A program made the position numbers and the translations under genes. From Nansenia antarctica (Eukaryota; Chordata; Actinopteri; Argentiniformes; Microstomatidae), in the NCBI GenBank assembly GCA_963989245.1, contig OZ022339.1:96255832-96319831 (forward strand): a stretch of 64,000 bases of DNA, in the 5' to 3' direction. Under the pieces are notes generated by a model. It had not been told where the DNA came from. It made no database searches and saw only the letters and a program-made list of their open reading frames with translations. Below are positions 10,220 through 22,248 of the stretch, in pieces. Positions within the stretch are counted from its first letter, which is position 1. Each line of letters starts with the position of its first letter.

Positions 10220-11165
10220 CAGTGTTTCCTCCAGGAATTTTTACAATGGTGGCGGGTAGTGCTGGCCGCGCGCTCGCGATTTTTTCGCGTGCACGCGCAT
10301 GAAACGCGCACGCGCGCTCAAAACAACGACGTAATTTCAGCCAAAACTCGAGGATGGCCCAAAAAAATTAAATGTTTTCCTGTACTTCTCCCGTGTGTCT
10401 CTTATTGTCTGTGTCTGCATGTTTTTCCAGCATGTAATTCCGTTGTCAATAAAAACAAAAACACTGATCTGACGTTTTTTTTCACAACGTTATTACTTGT
10501 CACTTTAAGCCCAGGAGGGAGTTAGCGATTAGCGATGTTTAGCTTAGCTTAGTTTAACAGAAGTATCTTCACTTTTAACATGACTTCCCGTGGTCGTAGA
10601 GGGCTGGTCGACGGCTTAAAATGACCGTGTAGACCTGTAGACCTTATCCAGCTATAGTCTTGTGTTTCTACCCCGGGCATAGCCGGTGTTATTCACGGAC
10701 AAACACTCCTGTTAGAGTGGTTCTAGTACACTGGACATAGGTAACACATAGAGAGGCTTCTCCTCTCTCTCTCCATCCTACACTACACTACACTACGCAT
10801 CCTATACTACACTACACTACGCTAGCTCGCGGTGTTCGGGTGACAGCCAGGGCGCGTTCGTAAATACGCTCTGGAAATCTGATCAGCACTCACGGAATGC
10901 CTCTTGTCCAATCAAATGACTTGGTCCCTTTATGACGTTGAACCCAGTGTGCGCTCCGGGGCTCTCAGAGCGAATTTACGAACGCAGCCTCAAGTTCAAT
11001 ACTCGCGACACACACGGACTGGTCCAGTTTCAGCGCTTGTGGGTGTGTCTAGCGCTGTGAAGGTCTGAAAAGTGGCCTAAATCTTTTTTTTTTTTTGGGG
11101 TTGAGAAATCTGAATGGTGGCGGAGGAAATTCCATCGTGGCGGTCCGCATGTAGAGGAAACACTG
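10220..11165. mobile_element. hAT-like non-autonomous element (host of MITE B copy 2)
   Basis: The left end begins CAGTGTTTCCTC and the right end finishes GAGGAAACACTG, a 12-bp perfect inverted repeat with the CAGTGTTTCC start common in fish hAT elements. A GC-rich CGCGC block lies just inside. The middle shows no transposase frame and contains MITE B copy 2. Flanking 8-mers do not match, so the target duplication has decayed or the ends are slightly off. The right end lies 33 bp before the coding exon at 11199. Confidence 0.65.
10848..10990. mobile_element. MITE family B, copy 2
   Basis: A 143-bp unit bounded by inverted ends (GGGCGCGTTCGTAAAT at left, GAATTTACGAACGCAGCC at right). Copies are at 7615-7752 and 53099-53240. 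It is nested inside the hAT-like element, so it inserted later or was captured by it. Confidence 0.75.
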
Positions 11166-11198
11166 AATTGCCCCACACCCTGTGTTCCTGTTTTCCAG

Positions 11199-13338
11199 AT
11201 GTGCTCCATCCTGGTCCTTTGCGTTTGGTTTGGAGTTCATGCCATCACAGCCGTGACTGGGTACAGTGATATATTGAATTTTAGTCCTACAGCGTTACAG
11301 CAGGCTATTGACACAATGCTTCCCATACATGGTCAACCGCCCTTCCTGCCCCAGACCGGTCCATCACCCTTTACGGTCGTCCCTGAATGCAAAACCTTCA
11401 CATCTGGAGAACAGATTACAGGTGAAGATCTGAACACTCACACTCTGTGTGTTTATGCATTTGTTTGGGCTTCATAGTGCTGATGAGTGCAATGTAAGTA
11501 TTCAAGATGCCCATCAGAATAGACTGTAGTAGCCTATATGAATGAATGAATGAATGAATGAATGAATGAATGAATGGTCTTTATTGTCATTGCTATAGTA
11601 CAGGTACCAAACAACGACATTTGGGAGGGGTGGCTCCCCTGGTGCTAGGAAAGAGAAAAAAAAACTAAAAAAAACAAGAAGGGAAAGGAGCTAGTTTACA
11701 TAAATAAAGGCTATGTACACTATCCACTATACTATACTGTACAGATAAAAGGACTAGGGTTGTCATATTGCACATGGTAGAGTCTATCAGTTGAAACAAA
11801 TCCAAGTAGGCTATACCTCTTATAATCACTTTAATTTTTTTCGCTTAGCTTTGTATTTTGTCTTTGTATTTATTTTCACAGTGACACTCCAAGCTAATTC
11901 TCCGAAGAGGTTTAAGGGGTTTATGTTGGAGACTAGGGAGACGCAGGATGGCCCCCCTGTTGGCATGTTCAGTCTGCTCAATAATTATGGAGTGTTGCTT
12001 CCTTACAATGGGAAAACAGTAAGTCTGATGTAAAACACACATTTACACTGTGTTGTTACCCTCTTATTATTATCCTATTATCCTATTGTTTATCCCCTCA
12101 TCACTTCCCCCCTCGTCTCATTTGGTCAAGCATTAATCTCATGACCAGTCTAATGATGGAAATGTGATGTCATGTGATGCAGACCTTGACCTTAATCCAA
12201 GTACAATGATTCAGACTTGAGCACAGTTTAACTCCTCTCTCTCTGTCTAGGATTGTGCTGTTTTTCATCATACTAATTCACGCAAGACATCATTCAATGC
12301 CACCTGGACAGCAACAACATATGGGCGTTTCTGTTTCAGGTCATTGGTCATTTATTAATTAACTCTGCAGTTGTCACAGTAACTGATTAAAAGTGTATTT
12401 AAAGTGATTGCCATGCGAGAAAAAGACACGGGTTAGCGTTAAGTGGAGGTGGAACAGCACAGGGCTCGTTACCTAACAAGTCATTACTAAACCATATGAT
12501 GACATGTTGACTTTGATATCAACATTGGCAAGGGAGAGAAAATAAATATTGCTAACTCTGTGTAATCTACCACCTGTTTCTTTTATCAATACTATCAGCA
12601 GCTTTAAGTGAGTTTATGAACAATTGCACTGACATAATTTATTGTGACATGTAGTTTAATACTCAGATTACTGTACTGTCTGTGTAAAAGACATACAGTA
12701 CAATAGGAGTAAAGGTGAAATGTGGATCCATTCATCGTATGAAACTATTCATGTATTATCTTGGGTTATTACCTCTGAATTGGTACATGCTGTAGTATCC
12801 GCTCAAATAGTCTGAAATCATGTTTATTCATGTATTTCAGAGTCACATTTGTTGAAGACTTCGATATATTCTGGCTTCCCGCTCCTTTTCCTGCTCCTCC
12901 TCCTACTACTACGCCAGACCCATCCACAACCAACCCATCTCCTACTACTGCCTCTACTACGCCAGACCCATCCACATCCAACCCATCTCCTACTACTGCC
13001 GCTACTATGCCAGACCCATCCACATCCAACCAATCTCCTAGTACTGCTCCTATTACGCCAGACCCATCCACATCAGCACCGCAAACACCTGGCCCCACTG
13101 CTGTACCTCTTCTTGAGCGTTTTGTATGTAGGCCTACTGTAGAATAAGATGATGTTTGATGTCTTTGATGCAAATGGGGTTGTTTGGTTTGAACACACGA
13201 AACTGCCCCTTGAGAAAAAGAAGATCTCAATGTGGGCAGGGGTGTGCTTTATACAGTATTCAATGCATGGTTTGTGTATTTTGAATGGAGCACTGCAGTG
13301 CACGCATGTGTGAAATAGCTCTGTACCTTGTGTCCTAA

Positions 13339-13375
<37 letters not shown>

Positions 13376-14212
13376 CATGTGTGTGTGTTTATGTTTAATA
13401 TCAGGAAAAAGAAAGCGTACTGTTTATGCTTTGTGCACATCTCATTCATCCTCCCTTTATTATGAGTCTTCCTCGAGGCAGAACACTTCTGAATATGGTG
13501 AATGAGATATGATATGGCTTTTTATACGTTACTGCTGTTGTTGTTAAGTTATATGTCGTGCTGTCATTAGTTATACCACATTTGCTTTTGTATTCAGTTT
13601 TATTACATTAATTGACAACATTGTTTCTTTCAGGTGTTCGTGGCTATGATGTCACTCTCTATGGCAGCAGTAGTCATTGCCAACAGTCTTTTGCTACTGA
13701 GTGAACCTATTTTTGTGAGTGTTCATCATTACATGTTACAGATATCTCTGCCAGTCGGTTACTGGGACAGTTGTATTGTTTTTCTGGGTTGTGGTCAATT
13801 CCATGTCAAGTCATCACGCATTAGTCCTGGAGAAATTAAAAGTAAGGTTTTGATGTGTTTGCTTGTGTGTTATAGGTGACCCTTGTCATTCTTGAGGGGG
13901 TGATGGTGATGCTGAGCGTGGTAGAAATTGTTATTGCTCTTCTGCCTTTAAGACCCAGCCATGAACTGTGAGTCACTCAAATGTCAGCATGAAAATAAAT
14001 GCTAAACATTTGTATAATACTTTAGGATTGTATGCTTTGTGTCTGTCTCAGGAGGTCCATCTGTGATTGGGTGCTCACAGTGATTTCCTTCATAAATGAG
14101 GTTTTTGCAGGTATGTAAAAACTTTTGGTTTAAGTTATTGCAGCAGTGTGCTGCTGTTTTGTTATATTTGACTATTTACCATTCGTATTAACAAACATAA
14201 TTATTCTCTCCA

Positions 14213-14255
<43 letters not shown>

Positions 14256-15432
14256 CGGCGCATGTATTTTTCACACTTCTCTCACACACAGTGGTTGTTA
14301 TCTTTGTGGGACTGTGGATGATTAAGAAGTACCACTCAGTCTCCTGGCTTTTAAAAGTGATGGGAGGTTATGCAGCTTGGGAACTCTTGGTTTTCTTCAT
14401 GTACATACACTACTGCTGTAACCAGATCCATCGAAGGAGGAGCAAGATCGGTGAAAATTAAAAACACAACACATGGTGCAAGATCTGGGCATTTCAGTGA
14501 AATTATTAAAGTAGATCAACGACATGTTTTGTTCTTGTTTCCTTGCAGGAGCTTCAGGAATAGATGACAGATGGATAGTCCCCAGCATAACGGTGAGATC
14601 ATCTCACTCTCGAGTGACTGAGGGGACACAGTTGACCTACATACAGTGGCTATCGAAAGTCAACACGCCCCTTCACCTTTTCCACATTTTGTTTATAGAC
14701 TCAAATTGTCTAAAAATTTTCATCAATCCACACACAATACCCCATAATGACGAAGTGAAAACAAGTTTTTAGACATTCCTGCTGATTTATATGAGCTTTT
14801 TAAGAGTGTCATAGCAAAGTGTCATAGCAAAGGGTGTGAAGACTTATGCACATGAGGTATTTCTGTGTTTTAATTTTAATACGTTTGCAGACATTTCTAA
14901 AAACTTGTTTTAACGTTGTCATTATGGGGTATTGTGTGTGGATTGATGGCAATTTTGATTTATTTAATCAATTTTAAATTTAGTTTATAACACAACAACA
15001 TGGGGAAAGAGTGAAGGGGTGTGTTGACTTTCGATAGCCACTGTATGTTTTATCCTAACCCTAACTTTAACCAAACCCTTAACCCTAACCCTAACCGTGA
15101 CAAAATGTTAACCAATTTGTTAATTCAAAATCAGTTTGCAGATTGGCATGTCCACATAGTCTTTTCCCTCTTTGGAGCTCATGAATCCTGTTATCTATAC
15201 TATTCCATTATCATAGGAAATTGTCTTTCCTCAATTCGCTTGAATAATAATAAAAAATAAAACATGCAAGTAATACTGAACATAATACTGTCGGTTCAAT
15301 GAATGCTATCACAACACATTTACCAAGTCCCTTTCTTCTTTTCAGATACCATTTAAGACAATCCTCAGAGTTACTTTCATTCTTGGAAAGATATGTTTTA
15401 CAGTGGCTCTTATAGTTGGAATTTACTTATAG
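11199..15432 (+). CDS. Reeler-domain membrane protein with mucin-like stalk and about five TM helices
   Basis: Ten exons join in frame with GT/AG sites: 11199-11421, 11882-12018, 12251-12339, 12841-13123, 13634-13714, 13876-13967, 14052-14110, 14292-14450, 14549-14592 and 15346-15432. They give 417 residues. A signal peptide (MCSILVLCVWFGVHA) leads a Reeler domain over exons 1-4, with the family's SPFTV, FKGFMLETR, VGMF and W residues. A Thr/Pro/Ser stalk of four repeats of about 16 residues around TPDPSTS follows. Exons 5-10 encode about five hydrophobic segments. Ferric-chelate reductase 1 also begins with a Reeler domain, but I see no DOMON domain and no clear cytochrome b561 histidine set, so a reductase role is not supported. 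The start is the first ATG, directly after the acceptor; an upstream leader exon is likely. Confidence 0.75.
11534..11700 (-). mobile_element. Non-LTR retrotransposon 3' end fragment
   Basis: (TGAA)n followed by GGTCTTTATTGTCATTGC and a further segment. The first part is shared with 48383-48448. On the minus strand this reads as a sequence ending CAATGACAATAAAGACC plus (ATTC)n, typical of LINE 3' tails. It lies in intron 1 of the Reeler gene. Confidence 0.6.
12895..13083 (+). repeat. Coding 48-bp minisatellite (mucin-like repeats)
   Basis: Four imperfect tandem units of about 48 bp in exon 4 of the Reeler gene encode TPDPST-(T/S)-NPSP-type repeats. The units differ by point changes and stay in frame, so copy number can vary without breaking the gene. 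Confidence 0.85.
13340..13386. repeat. (GT)n microsatellite
   Basis: GT run in intron 4 of the Reeler gene. A (CT)n run at 14213-14252 forms part of the polypyrimidine region upstream of the exon at 14292. Confidence 0.9.
14644..15043. mobile_element. Tc1/mariner-type MITE, 400 bp
   Basis: It begins CAGTGGCTATCGAAAGTCAA and ends with the reverse complement, the ends matching for over 30 bp, and is flanked on both sides by TA. Internal halves are also largely inverted (for example CACACAATACCCCATAATGA against TCATTATGGGGTATTGTGTG). TA duplication and a CAGTG end are Tc1/mariner hallmarks. No transposase is encoded. It lies in the last intron of the Reeler gene. Confidence 0.85.
15050..15100. 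repeat. Short interstitial CCCTAA-like patch
   Basis: Degenerate CCCTAA repeats directly after the Tc1-type MITE. It is too short and irregular to be a telomere relic with confidence. Confidence 0.5.
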
Positions 15433-15435
15433 AGT

Positions 15436-15441
15436 AATAAA
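15436..15441 (+). terminator. AATAAA poly(A) signal, Reeler gene
   Basis: AATAAA starts only 4 bp after the stop codon; a second one at 15875-15880 gives a 3'UTR of more usual length. Either or both may be used. Confidence 0.45.
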
Positions 15442-15883
15442 GCAAGACGTTTGTAATCATGGCGTTGAAACATATTTTATAATATTTGATATGTTGTAAT
15501 ATATGTTTGTGCACTGTAAACCTTTTATCATTACTTTATTTTCTTTCATCTTAACTGTAAATGATTCTCACATCACATGCTGTGTAATATGGTATCATGA
15601 TTGATTTATCTGCAACGTTTTCAATTGATGTTGAACTGGACCCCTGCAGTTATCAATAGGAATTTATGAAGTAGCTTCTTATCAAAAGATAATATTCCAT
15701 GATTTACTACAGTATATGCAATTAAAGAACTGCTCCACGTCAAGCCCAAAGGTTGTTTATTTTACAGTGAGATTACTTCCTTGTACGTTCCTTGTTCGTC
15801 AGCTGTTTCTATATTGTCTGCTCAAAAGTAAACTGTTGTCTTTCCAGAGAACTGTACAAATACCTTGTCTGCTAAATAAATGC

Positions 15884-15886
<3 letters not shown>

Positions 15887-15935
<49 letters not shown>
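15887..15935. repeat. (TA)n microsatellite
   Basis: A TA run of nearly 50 bp downstream of the Reeler gene. From here to about 16476 no gene or repeat boundary is recognised. Confidence 0.9.
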
Positions 15936-15938
<3 letters not shown>

Positions 15939-16476
15939 TCGTTTTTACACTTGCCTCAAGACACTACCTCGACATAACTTTCAAGATTTGTTTACATAAT
16001 ATAAATTCAGTGTTTGAATTGGAACCTCAAAGGGATTTTTTTTTCTTCCTTGTATTTTAGGAGCAACCCTGACTGAAAAGCACATTGTGATCTAGACTTG
16101 ATGTTATCTGAAAACATTTGAAGAGTGATTGTGTTTTAAAAGAGTTCAGTTATTTTTCTATTTCATGTACTGACATGCCATGACTGACAGCCCTCTACAG
16201 AAGCAATGTACTTGAGTACAATGGATCCACCTGCCACCCAGAAGACAAATCTGTGGCCGAGATAGATAGAATGCGTGCACATTAAACCACCTATAACACC
16301 CTGCTAATGATTAACAACCCAACCTATAACCTAAAACTTCCTCTTGCCATGAAGACAACACACTTGTATTCACCCCTAGCAAACTGGAACACAATACATT
16401 GCAGCACAAGTACACAATCAACTCAGTGTCTCATTATATAGTATACATCAGAGTCTAGTAAAGAGAAGACAGCAGA

Positions 16477-18236
16477 GTCAGGGCCAATCCCAATTCGCCC
16501 CTACGGCTTCGTTTTCACCCCTATGGCTTCGTTTTGCGCGTTCACGTTTAGGGGTAGGGCTACCCCAATTCATATTTCATCGAGCCATGGCTTCAATTCC
16601 AGCGATTCCAGGACCAGACTAGCTTTGAAGCCATAGGGGTACCTACCCCTTGATTCCAGGATGCATTGCGAGTCATCTACAGAAATGTTATGTCGCTCTA
16701 TTCAATGCGGAAATGTCATTTAACTTTCGCTGTAATTACTGATTAATAAAGATTTGAAAAATTATGATAACCATCTTATTATCTTAGTTTATTGTCATTT
16801 CAATGCATTATAGACCTTTTCTTTACAACAAGCATAACAAAAAAAATCGCTGTTATGCCGAGGTGCCTACGCTTGTGCCTATGCTTAACATAGAAAGTTC
16901 CACAGTCCAGCGCGCTCGGGTTTAGCAGTAGAGGACTGGTAGCCTACCTGATCACTTCCATTAGACTATCAAAGCAGGACACCGGAGCACTCATATCTGC
17001 GCGTTTGTCACAGGGTGACAGTCCCTGTTCCTCTGACCGGCGTCAGTCCAATGGAATCGTCAAGCACAGCCTTCCCCATAGAAATACATTGGTAGCCCCG
17101 CGGTGGCGCAGCGGTCTAAGCATTAGCCTCTAGTGCAAGCTGCCCACCGGGGACTGGGATCGAATCCCGGTCTCGCCAGATCCAGATATGGCCGGGGCCC
17201 ACAGGGAGCGGCATATTGAGCGGAATAACGGTGTTGGGCTCGAGGAGCCAGACAGCTAGTCTGCCTGGCTATCTCCTCTGAGGCTGTCGGCCACGGGGTC
17301 TTGCGGCGGATCCTACGCAATAGGCAGGGGATAATTGGATACTAGGTTGGGTGCAATTGGATACCAAATTGGGTGAAAAAGGGATAATATCTGAAAAAAC
17401 TAATTAAAAACTAATAATAATACATTGGTGCGCGATTACAGAGATGTACAATCATGTTTATTTAGAAATAAATTGTGGTGTTTGACAGCGGACGATGGTA
17501 GACATATTTAATGTAAAGTTATCTATCCACAGGCTGATATGTGCATGATAGGCGCGAATTCCCCTCCCTCCCCCTTCGGTGGTATATATGACGCTATCTG
17601 TATTGCGGCACTTATTATACCAAAACAACTCGCAATCTAATCCGAGCAGTTGTTATTATGTAATATTATCGATGGATGTGCCGTTTTTGATGGAGGGCAG
17701 TGAGCGGGAGACTCATCAAGGACGTGTAGTTAATTAATGCAGTGGACAGCGGCTGTTTCTCCAGCGTTCCTGTCACTTCGGATTTCGGAACGTCATAAAA
17801 TTAAATCTGTAAGTCATGCATTTTTCCATGTTTCCCATTGATGGTATATGACGCCGTAAATTTAACTAAAGTTCAGCCCTGAAGTTGTTGCACTGTTGTC
17901 CTAAATCAGTGCAGACTGGCAGGATAGGAGCACAGGTTTCATACAGGTTAGAGCGCCGTTATTCTGTCATGGTCTGACAATGAAGCATTGTTCTTTTTTA
18001 TTTGATGACTTGTTTGATCGATTGATAGCGTAAAAGTGAAGTTGTGAATGAGTCGCGAGCGTCAATGTTTTTCTACGATAATACTGATGACGTATCAGTT
18101 TTGAAGGGTTGTCCCATTTCATAGGGGTAGATTTCCCCGACGGCTTGTGGCTCTGTTCGAAGGCCTTGGCTCGAAATCGAGTCACACTCGAAAACTAGCC
18201 ATAGGGGTAGAAAAGGGAATCAGGATTGGGCCTGAC
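16477..18236. mobile_element. 1.76-kb TIR element, non-autonomous, containing a SINE
   Basis: The left end (GTCAGGGCCAATCCCAATTC) and the reverse complement of the right end (GTCAGGCCCAATCCTGATTC) match at most positions. Motifs around CCATAGGGGTAG recur near both ends. No long ORF is present. A family B SINE with its own target duplication sits inside at 17094-17418. No target duplication was found for the host element, so its limits are approximate. Confidence 0.55.
17094..17418 (+). mobile_element. tRNA-derived SINE, family B, copy 1
   Basis: The head GCCCCGCGGTGGCGCAGCGG has an A box, and GGATCGAATCC is the B box. An 11-bp target duplication, AATACATTGGT, flanks it at 17083-17093 and 17419-17429. 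The body matches 50914-51319, sharing GGGCTCGAGGAGCCAG and GGGGATAATTGGAT, and the tail is A-rich. It is a retroposed element, not a tRNA gene. Confidence 0.9.
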
Positions 18237-20025
18237 CCTTCATACAGTGGTTTAATGGAAACAACACATTTGACTGTCACAGTGTTTGTTTTACTGTCTC
18301 TACCTAGTGGTGAAAGAAAACGTATTTAATCTCCAAGGTATTAGTGAGAGATGAGTGAAAAAAAATATGTTTATTCATCACACCACATTATACATAAGGT
18401 CAGTCTACAACAGCTATTAAAATAAACTTTATTTCAGAAACCAAAAACAGCAACAAACACTTTTATTTAAGTGATACAAATGAACACATCTCAATATTAC
18501 ATCAGCACAAGCTCAGAGCATTTGAACGTAGAAATCAGTCATACAAATTCATGAGATCAGATGAAAGGGTTGCATTAGGTTGAGTATCTTCAATATTTTC
18601 AACGGCTGCATTGTAACTTCTTAATAAACCTGTTCTTACCAGTCTGACCCATTCGTTGTTGTTGCTATGCAGGCTATTGAATAACTACAGTACCGGTACC
18701 AGTTATTTATAGCCATTTTCTGCAATATTCTCCATTCTCCACTGATGAACATTTTCCATAAGGCACAATATCTGACTGGAAGACCCAGTTATGTGATATT
18801 TTCTATTAAAACACGTTAGCTCAATTTCGATTCTACTGTAAATATATTGTGCTAGGTATCTGTTTAATCAACTTTTTTTTTCTTCTGTGCCCTCTTTATG
18901 GTCAACATTTCTAAAGAATATATTACTCAACCTCAAACCTTCCAAATATACAGTAGTTTAATAATACTTCTGATCCAGTCAATACAGTCAAACAATAGAC
19001 CTGTACAGATACAAACCTGATGCATCAAAAATGTTTATAGTGGCCGTCTTCATGTGTGACAATCCTTTGGGGAAACTGGTAAGAAGTAAAACCAGATAAT
19101 AAGATTAGTGCAAACAATTTTCTCAATCATGTACATGGGAAATGAAGGAAGTAATATCTTAAAATATCTATATATGAAAATGTTAACAGTGTAAAATAAA
19201 TTCAATTTCTGTCATTTTATATTCAAGGGTGAAATTATGGGATTTACAATGTTTTCTAAAGAACATTATTTTTTTCATTTAAGTGCAGTCCCTTACAGAG
19301 CTGAAGTTGTAAAACAAGGTGCTAACAAGTTATGATTCAACACACTACAAAAGAAAAACATATTAGAAAAATATCATCAACCAATAGATATCTTATAAAA
19401 AAATCACTGCTGTAGGAAAAAACTTTGGTCTGGAATTAAACTACTCACAACACCTGCTGTTCTTAACCCAGACATTCACTCAGTAGTTACTTCTGCATTT
19501 CATAAGCTGGCTGCTGTGGGTAAATTCATGAGAATTAAGGCCAATGCCGATTTTGTCGCACCGCCGAATTCGATTCCATTGTTTTGAATGAGACAATGCA
19601 CACGGCGTGCAATGCGATATTGTCGCAGGACAACATTCGATTCTCAATTCACACCAATTCAAAGAATTCAAAGAATTGAGAATCGAATGTTGTCGTGCGA
19701 CAAAATCGCACGCTGTGTGCATTGGCCTTTATAAGATCGCTCAGAGTTGAACAAAACAGGGGCCATTGGCCAGAATCTTCATGTTGGTCTGAATACACCA
19801 ACACCATCTCTGGAAAAAGAGCACACAACCTCAAAAGGTTTCACCTCTCAGTCCAACTGTGAAGACCTACTAAACAAACACCAGTGTGCCCAGAGAGGCT
19901 AACCCACACGTCCCTCCTCAGCTACAGAGCCCAGTCATTTGGTTGTTTTCCGAGGAGAGGGAGAGAGGCTGAGAAGGGCCTGGTTCTAACCTGTCACCTG
20001 TCTTTGCCTAGGGTGCTAGTTTAGT
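18237..20025 (-). other. Probable tor1aip1 3'UTR and flank
   Basis: AT-rich, without credible ORFs, directly downstream of the tor1aip1 stop on the minus strand. A minus-strand AATAAA at 18428-18433 could end a 1.6-kb 3'UTR, but nearer signals cannot be excluded. A hairpin MITE lies at 19537-19729. Confidence 0.35.
19537..19729. mobile_element. Hairpin MITE, family H, copy 1
   Basis: A 193-bp palindromic unit. The left end AAGGCCAATGC and the right end GCATTGGCCTT are inverted, with shared blocks GATTTTGTCGCAC and GAATCGAATGTTGTC. The termini and the GCACGCTGTGTGC motif match the larger palindrome at 55109-55450. Confidence 0.75.
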
Positions 20026-22179
20026 TTAGTCCATGCAGCCTGTCTGCTCTACCCTGTCCTCTGCTGCCACAGGCAGGATGAGGTGGGAGATGCGGCTCCA
20101 CAGTCCACCAAACTTATCCATGTCCATCGTGTTAAAGGAGGCCTGGCTGACGGAGCCCAAAAGCCTCTTGTGTATATAGTCCTGTACCTTCTCCTCCACC
20201 TCATTCAGACTGAGCTCCTCCCCCACCTGCTCTTCCGGCAGGAGCACAGTGAAGAGCAGGAACACCCGCTTGTAGGCAGCGTTTTCGTGGTCGCAGTAGC
20301 GGTAGAAGATGAGGGTGGAGCCCGGAGGCAGCTCCTCAAAGCGGTGGATGACAGCCACAGGCTTGTCCCCCTCGAAGGCGCCCCGCAGCTGACCATCGAT
20401 GTCCAGCTTGACTTCATCGCTGTCCTGGGTGGCTTTGCTAGCTCCTTCGATGTGAAGGACAGAAGCATTGAGGGCGGAGGAGTAGGCGGAGGCCAGGCGA
20501 TGGGCCAGGCAGTGCAGAGTCTTCTCAGCTCTGCGACCGGCTGTCAGGATCAGGCTGACGGGCTCTGTGGGCTGGGCCATCTGGAGGTGCCTCTCCAGGT
20601 GGATCCGGCTCCTCCTCCACAACTCAGACCGCTGGCTGGGGAACAGGGCTTCCAAGGCAGAAAACCGAACCAGAAACTCCCCTGGTGTCACAGGCCAGGC
20701 TGGGTGATCTCCACCACCTGCAGGCCCATGGCGTACTGGGAGGTTCTGGTAGCATAAGAGACCCAAAACCATCGAGGCAAGCAGTATCAGAACCTGACAC
20801 ATCATCCTTTTGCACCCTTTTAGGACGAGAGGAAAACTTAGATACAGACCAGACATACTGTATGGTGCACATTATACAATTATGAATTCATTTTGGGAAT
20901 GGGGTGCTGAACTCTGGGTGCTTCTTTAATAGATTATAGGATCAGAAATAATATGAAGAAAAATAAATACATATATAATAATTAGACTAAAACTTACCTC
21001 CAGAGGATGACCCAGAATGTCCCTTGAGGTCAGCTGATTTTTTCCTCTTTTTAATGTCTGACAGGATAAATAAACAAATAAAACATTGAAAAAGTTTCAA
21101 ACTGTAAAAAATGTGTTAAAAAATTAACAACAAATGTGGTAAAAGACTACCACAAACATGTTCAAGCCATGGCAGTCTGCACTACCTTGTTTAATTGGGA
21201 GAGTCGAGAGGTTTGTTTTTGAGTAGGAACGTTGTTCACAAGGTCCAGAGGTCTGAATACGTGGGATACTTTAGAGGTGGGGTACCCTCCAACACTATAG
21301 TGGTTGGCTCCAGAAATACCTAGAGAGAAAAACATCATATCAAGAGCATGATTAATAAATAATACCTTATTTTGACATCAACTATTGTAAGAAAATAAAG
21401 GACAGCAACAACTTCTGGATTTTATAGGAATCCTTTACTTGTGTATCAGGCAACAGAGGCAGTCCTTGCTCTTGAGTCCAGCAGAGTGGTCTGACCAAGA
21501 ACTTAATTCTCCTTCAGGTCTTGTAGTGTTTTACCCCTTTGATCTATCACCCAGCCTGAAGCCACTAATTATTAACATAATTTCATATAAATATATTTTA
21601 CCCAAAAGCAGGAGTGTACAGTAATGATTATGAACAATTGATTTGCTACCCTAATCTGTCTAATCAGATTATCTATCAAACTGTCTCCCAAAGGGATCGG
21701 CGTAATGCCTGGAAGTATCCCGGATGTTCTTGCTTTCTGTTGAATAAATACATAGACCTTCTCTTTTAAAACGTAGGCCTATATTAGTTATTCAGTAATA
21801 CGGTGGTAAAAGTGGAACATAATTGACACCCAAACAAACCTGCAGCGCTGCAATATTGACATGAAGATGGTAATATTTGGCTGCTAAATGTGCTCCCACC
21901 ATAATATAATTGAATATTCTTAATTTATTTCTCTTTCCTTATCATCCAAGAAACTGAGAGTGTGGAAACATTTAACAGGTTTTCAGCTATATTAGCAATC
22001 ACTTAAAAATGTTTAGGGTTAGTTAGGGTTAGGTGCTATGACGACTTGGTACATGCTGGCATGTCTATCCCTACCCCTAACCCTACCCCTACCCCTAACC
22101 CTAACCTTAACCGTAGCACCCTAGCACCGAACCCTAACCCTAGTTTTCCCACATGTACCATATTCCCACATGTACCGTA

Positions 22180-22248
<69 letters not shown>

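Noticed and set aside
17094..17180. tRNA-like sequence with A and B boxes
   Set aside because: Part of a retroposed SINE with target duplication; the same head recurs at 50914.
20083..20757. Plus-strand 224-residue open frame
   Set aside because: Antisense shadow of the tor1aip1 luminal-domain exon.
22013..22181. Interstitial telomere or chromosome-fusion relic
   Set aside because: The TTAGGG-like array is part of a palindromic dispersed element with two other copies here.
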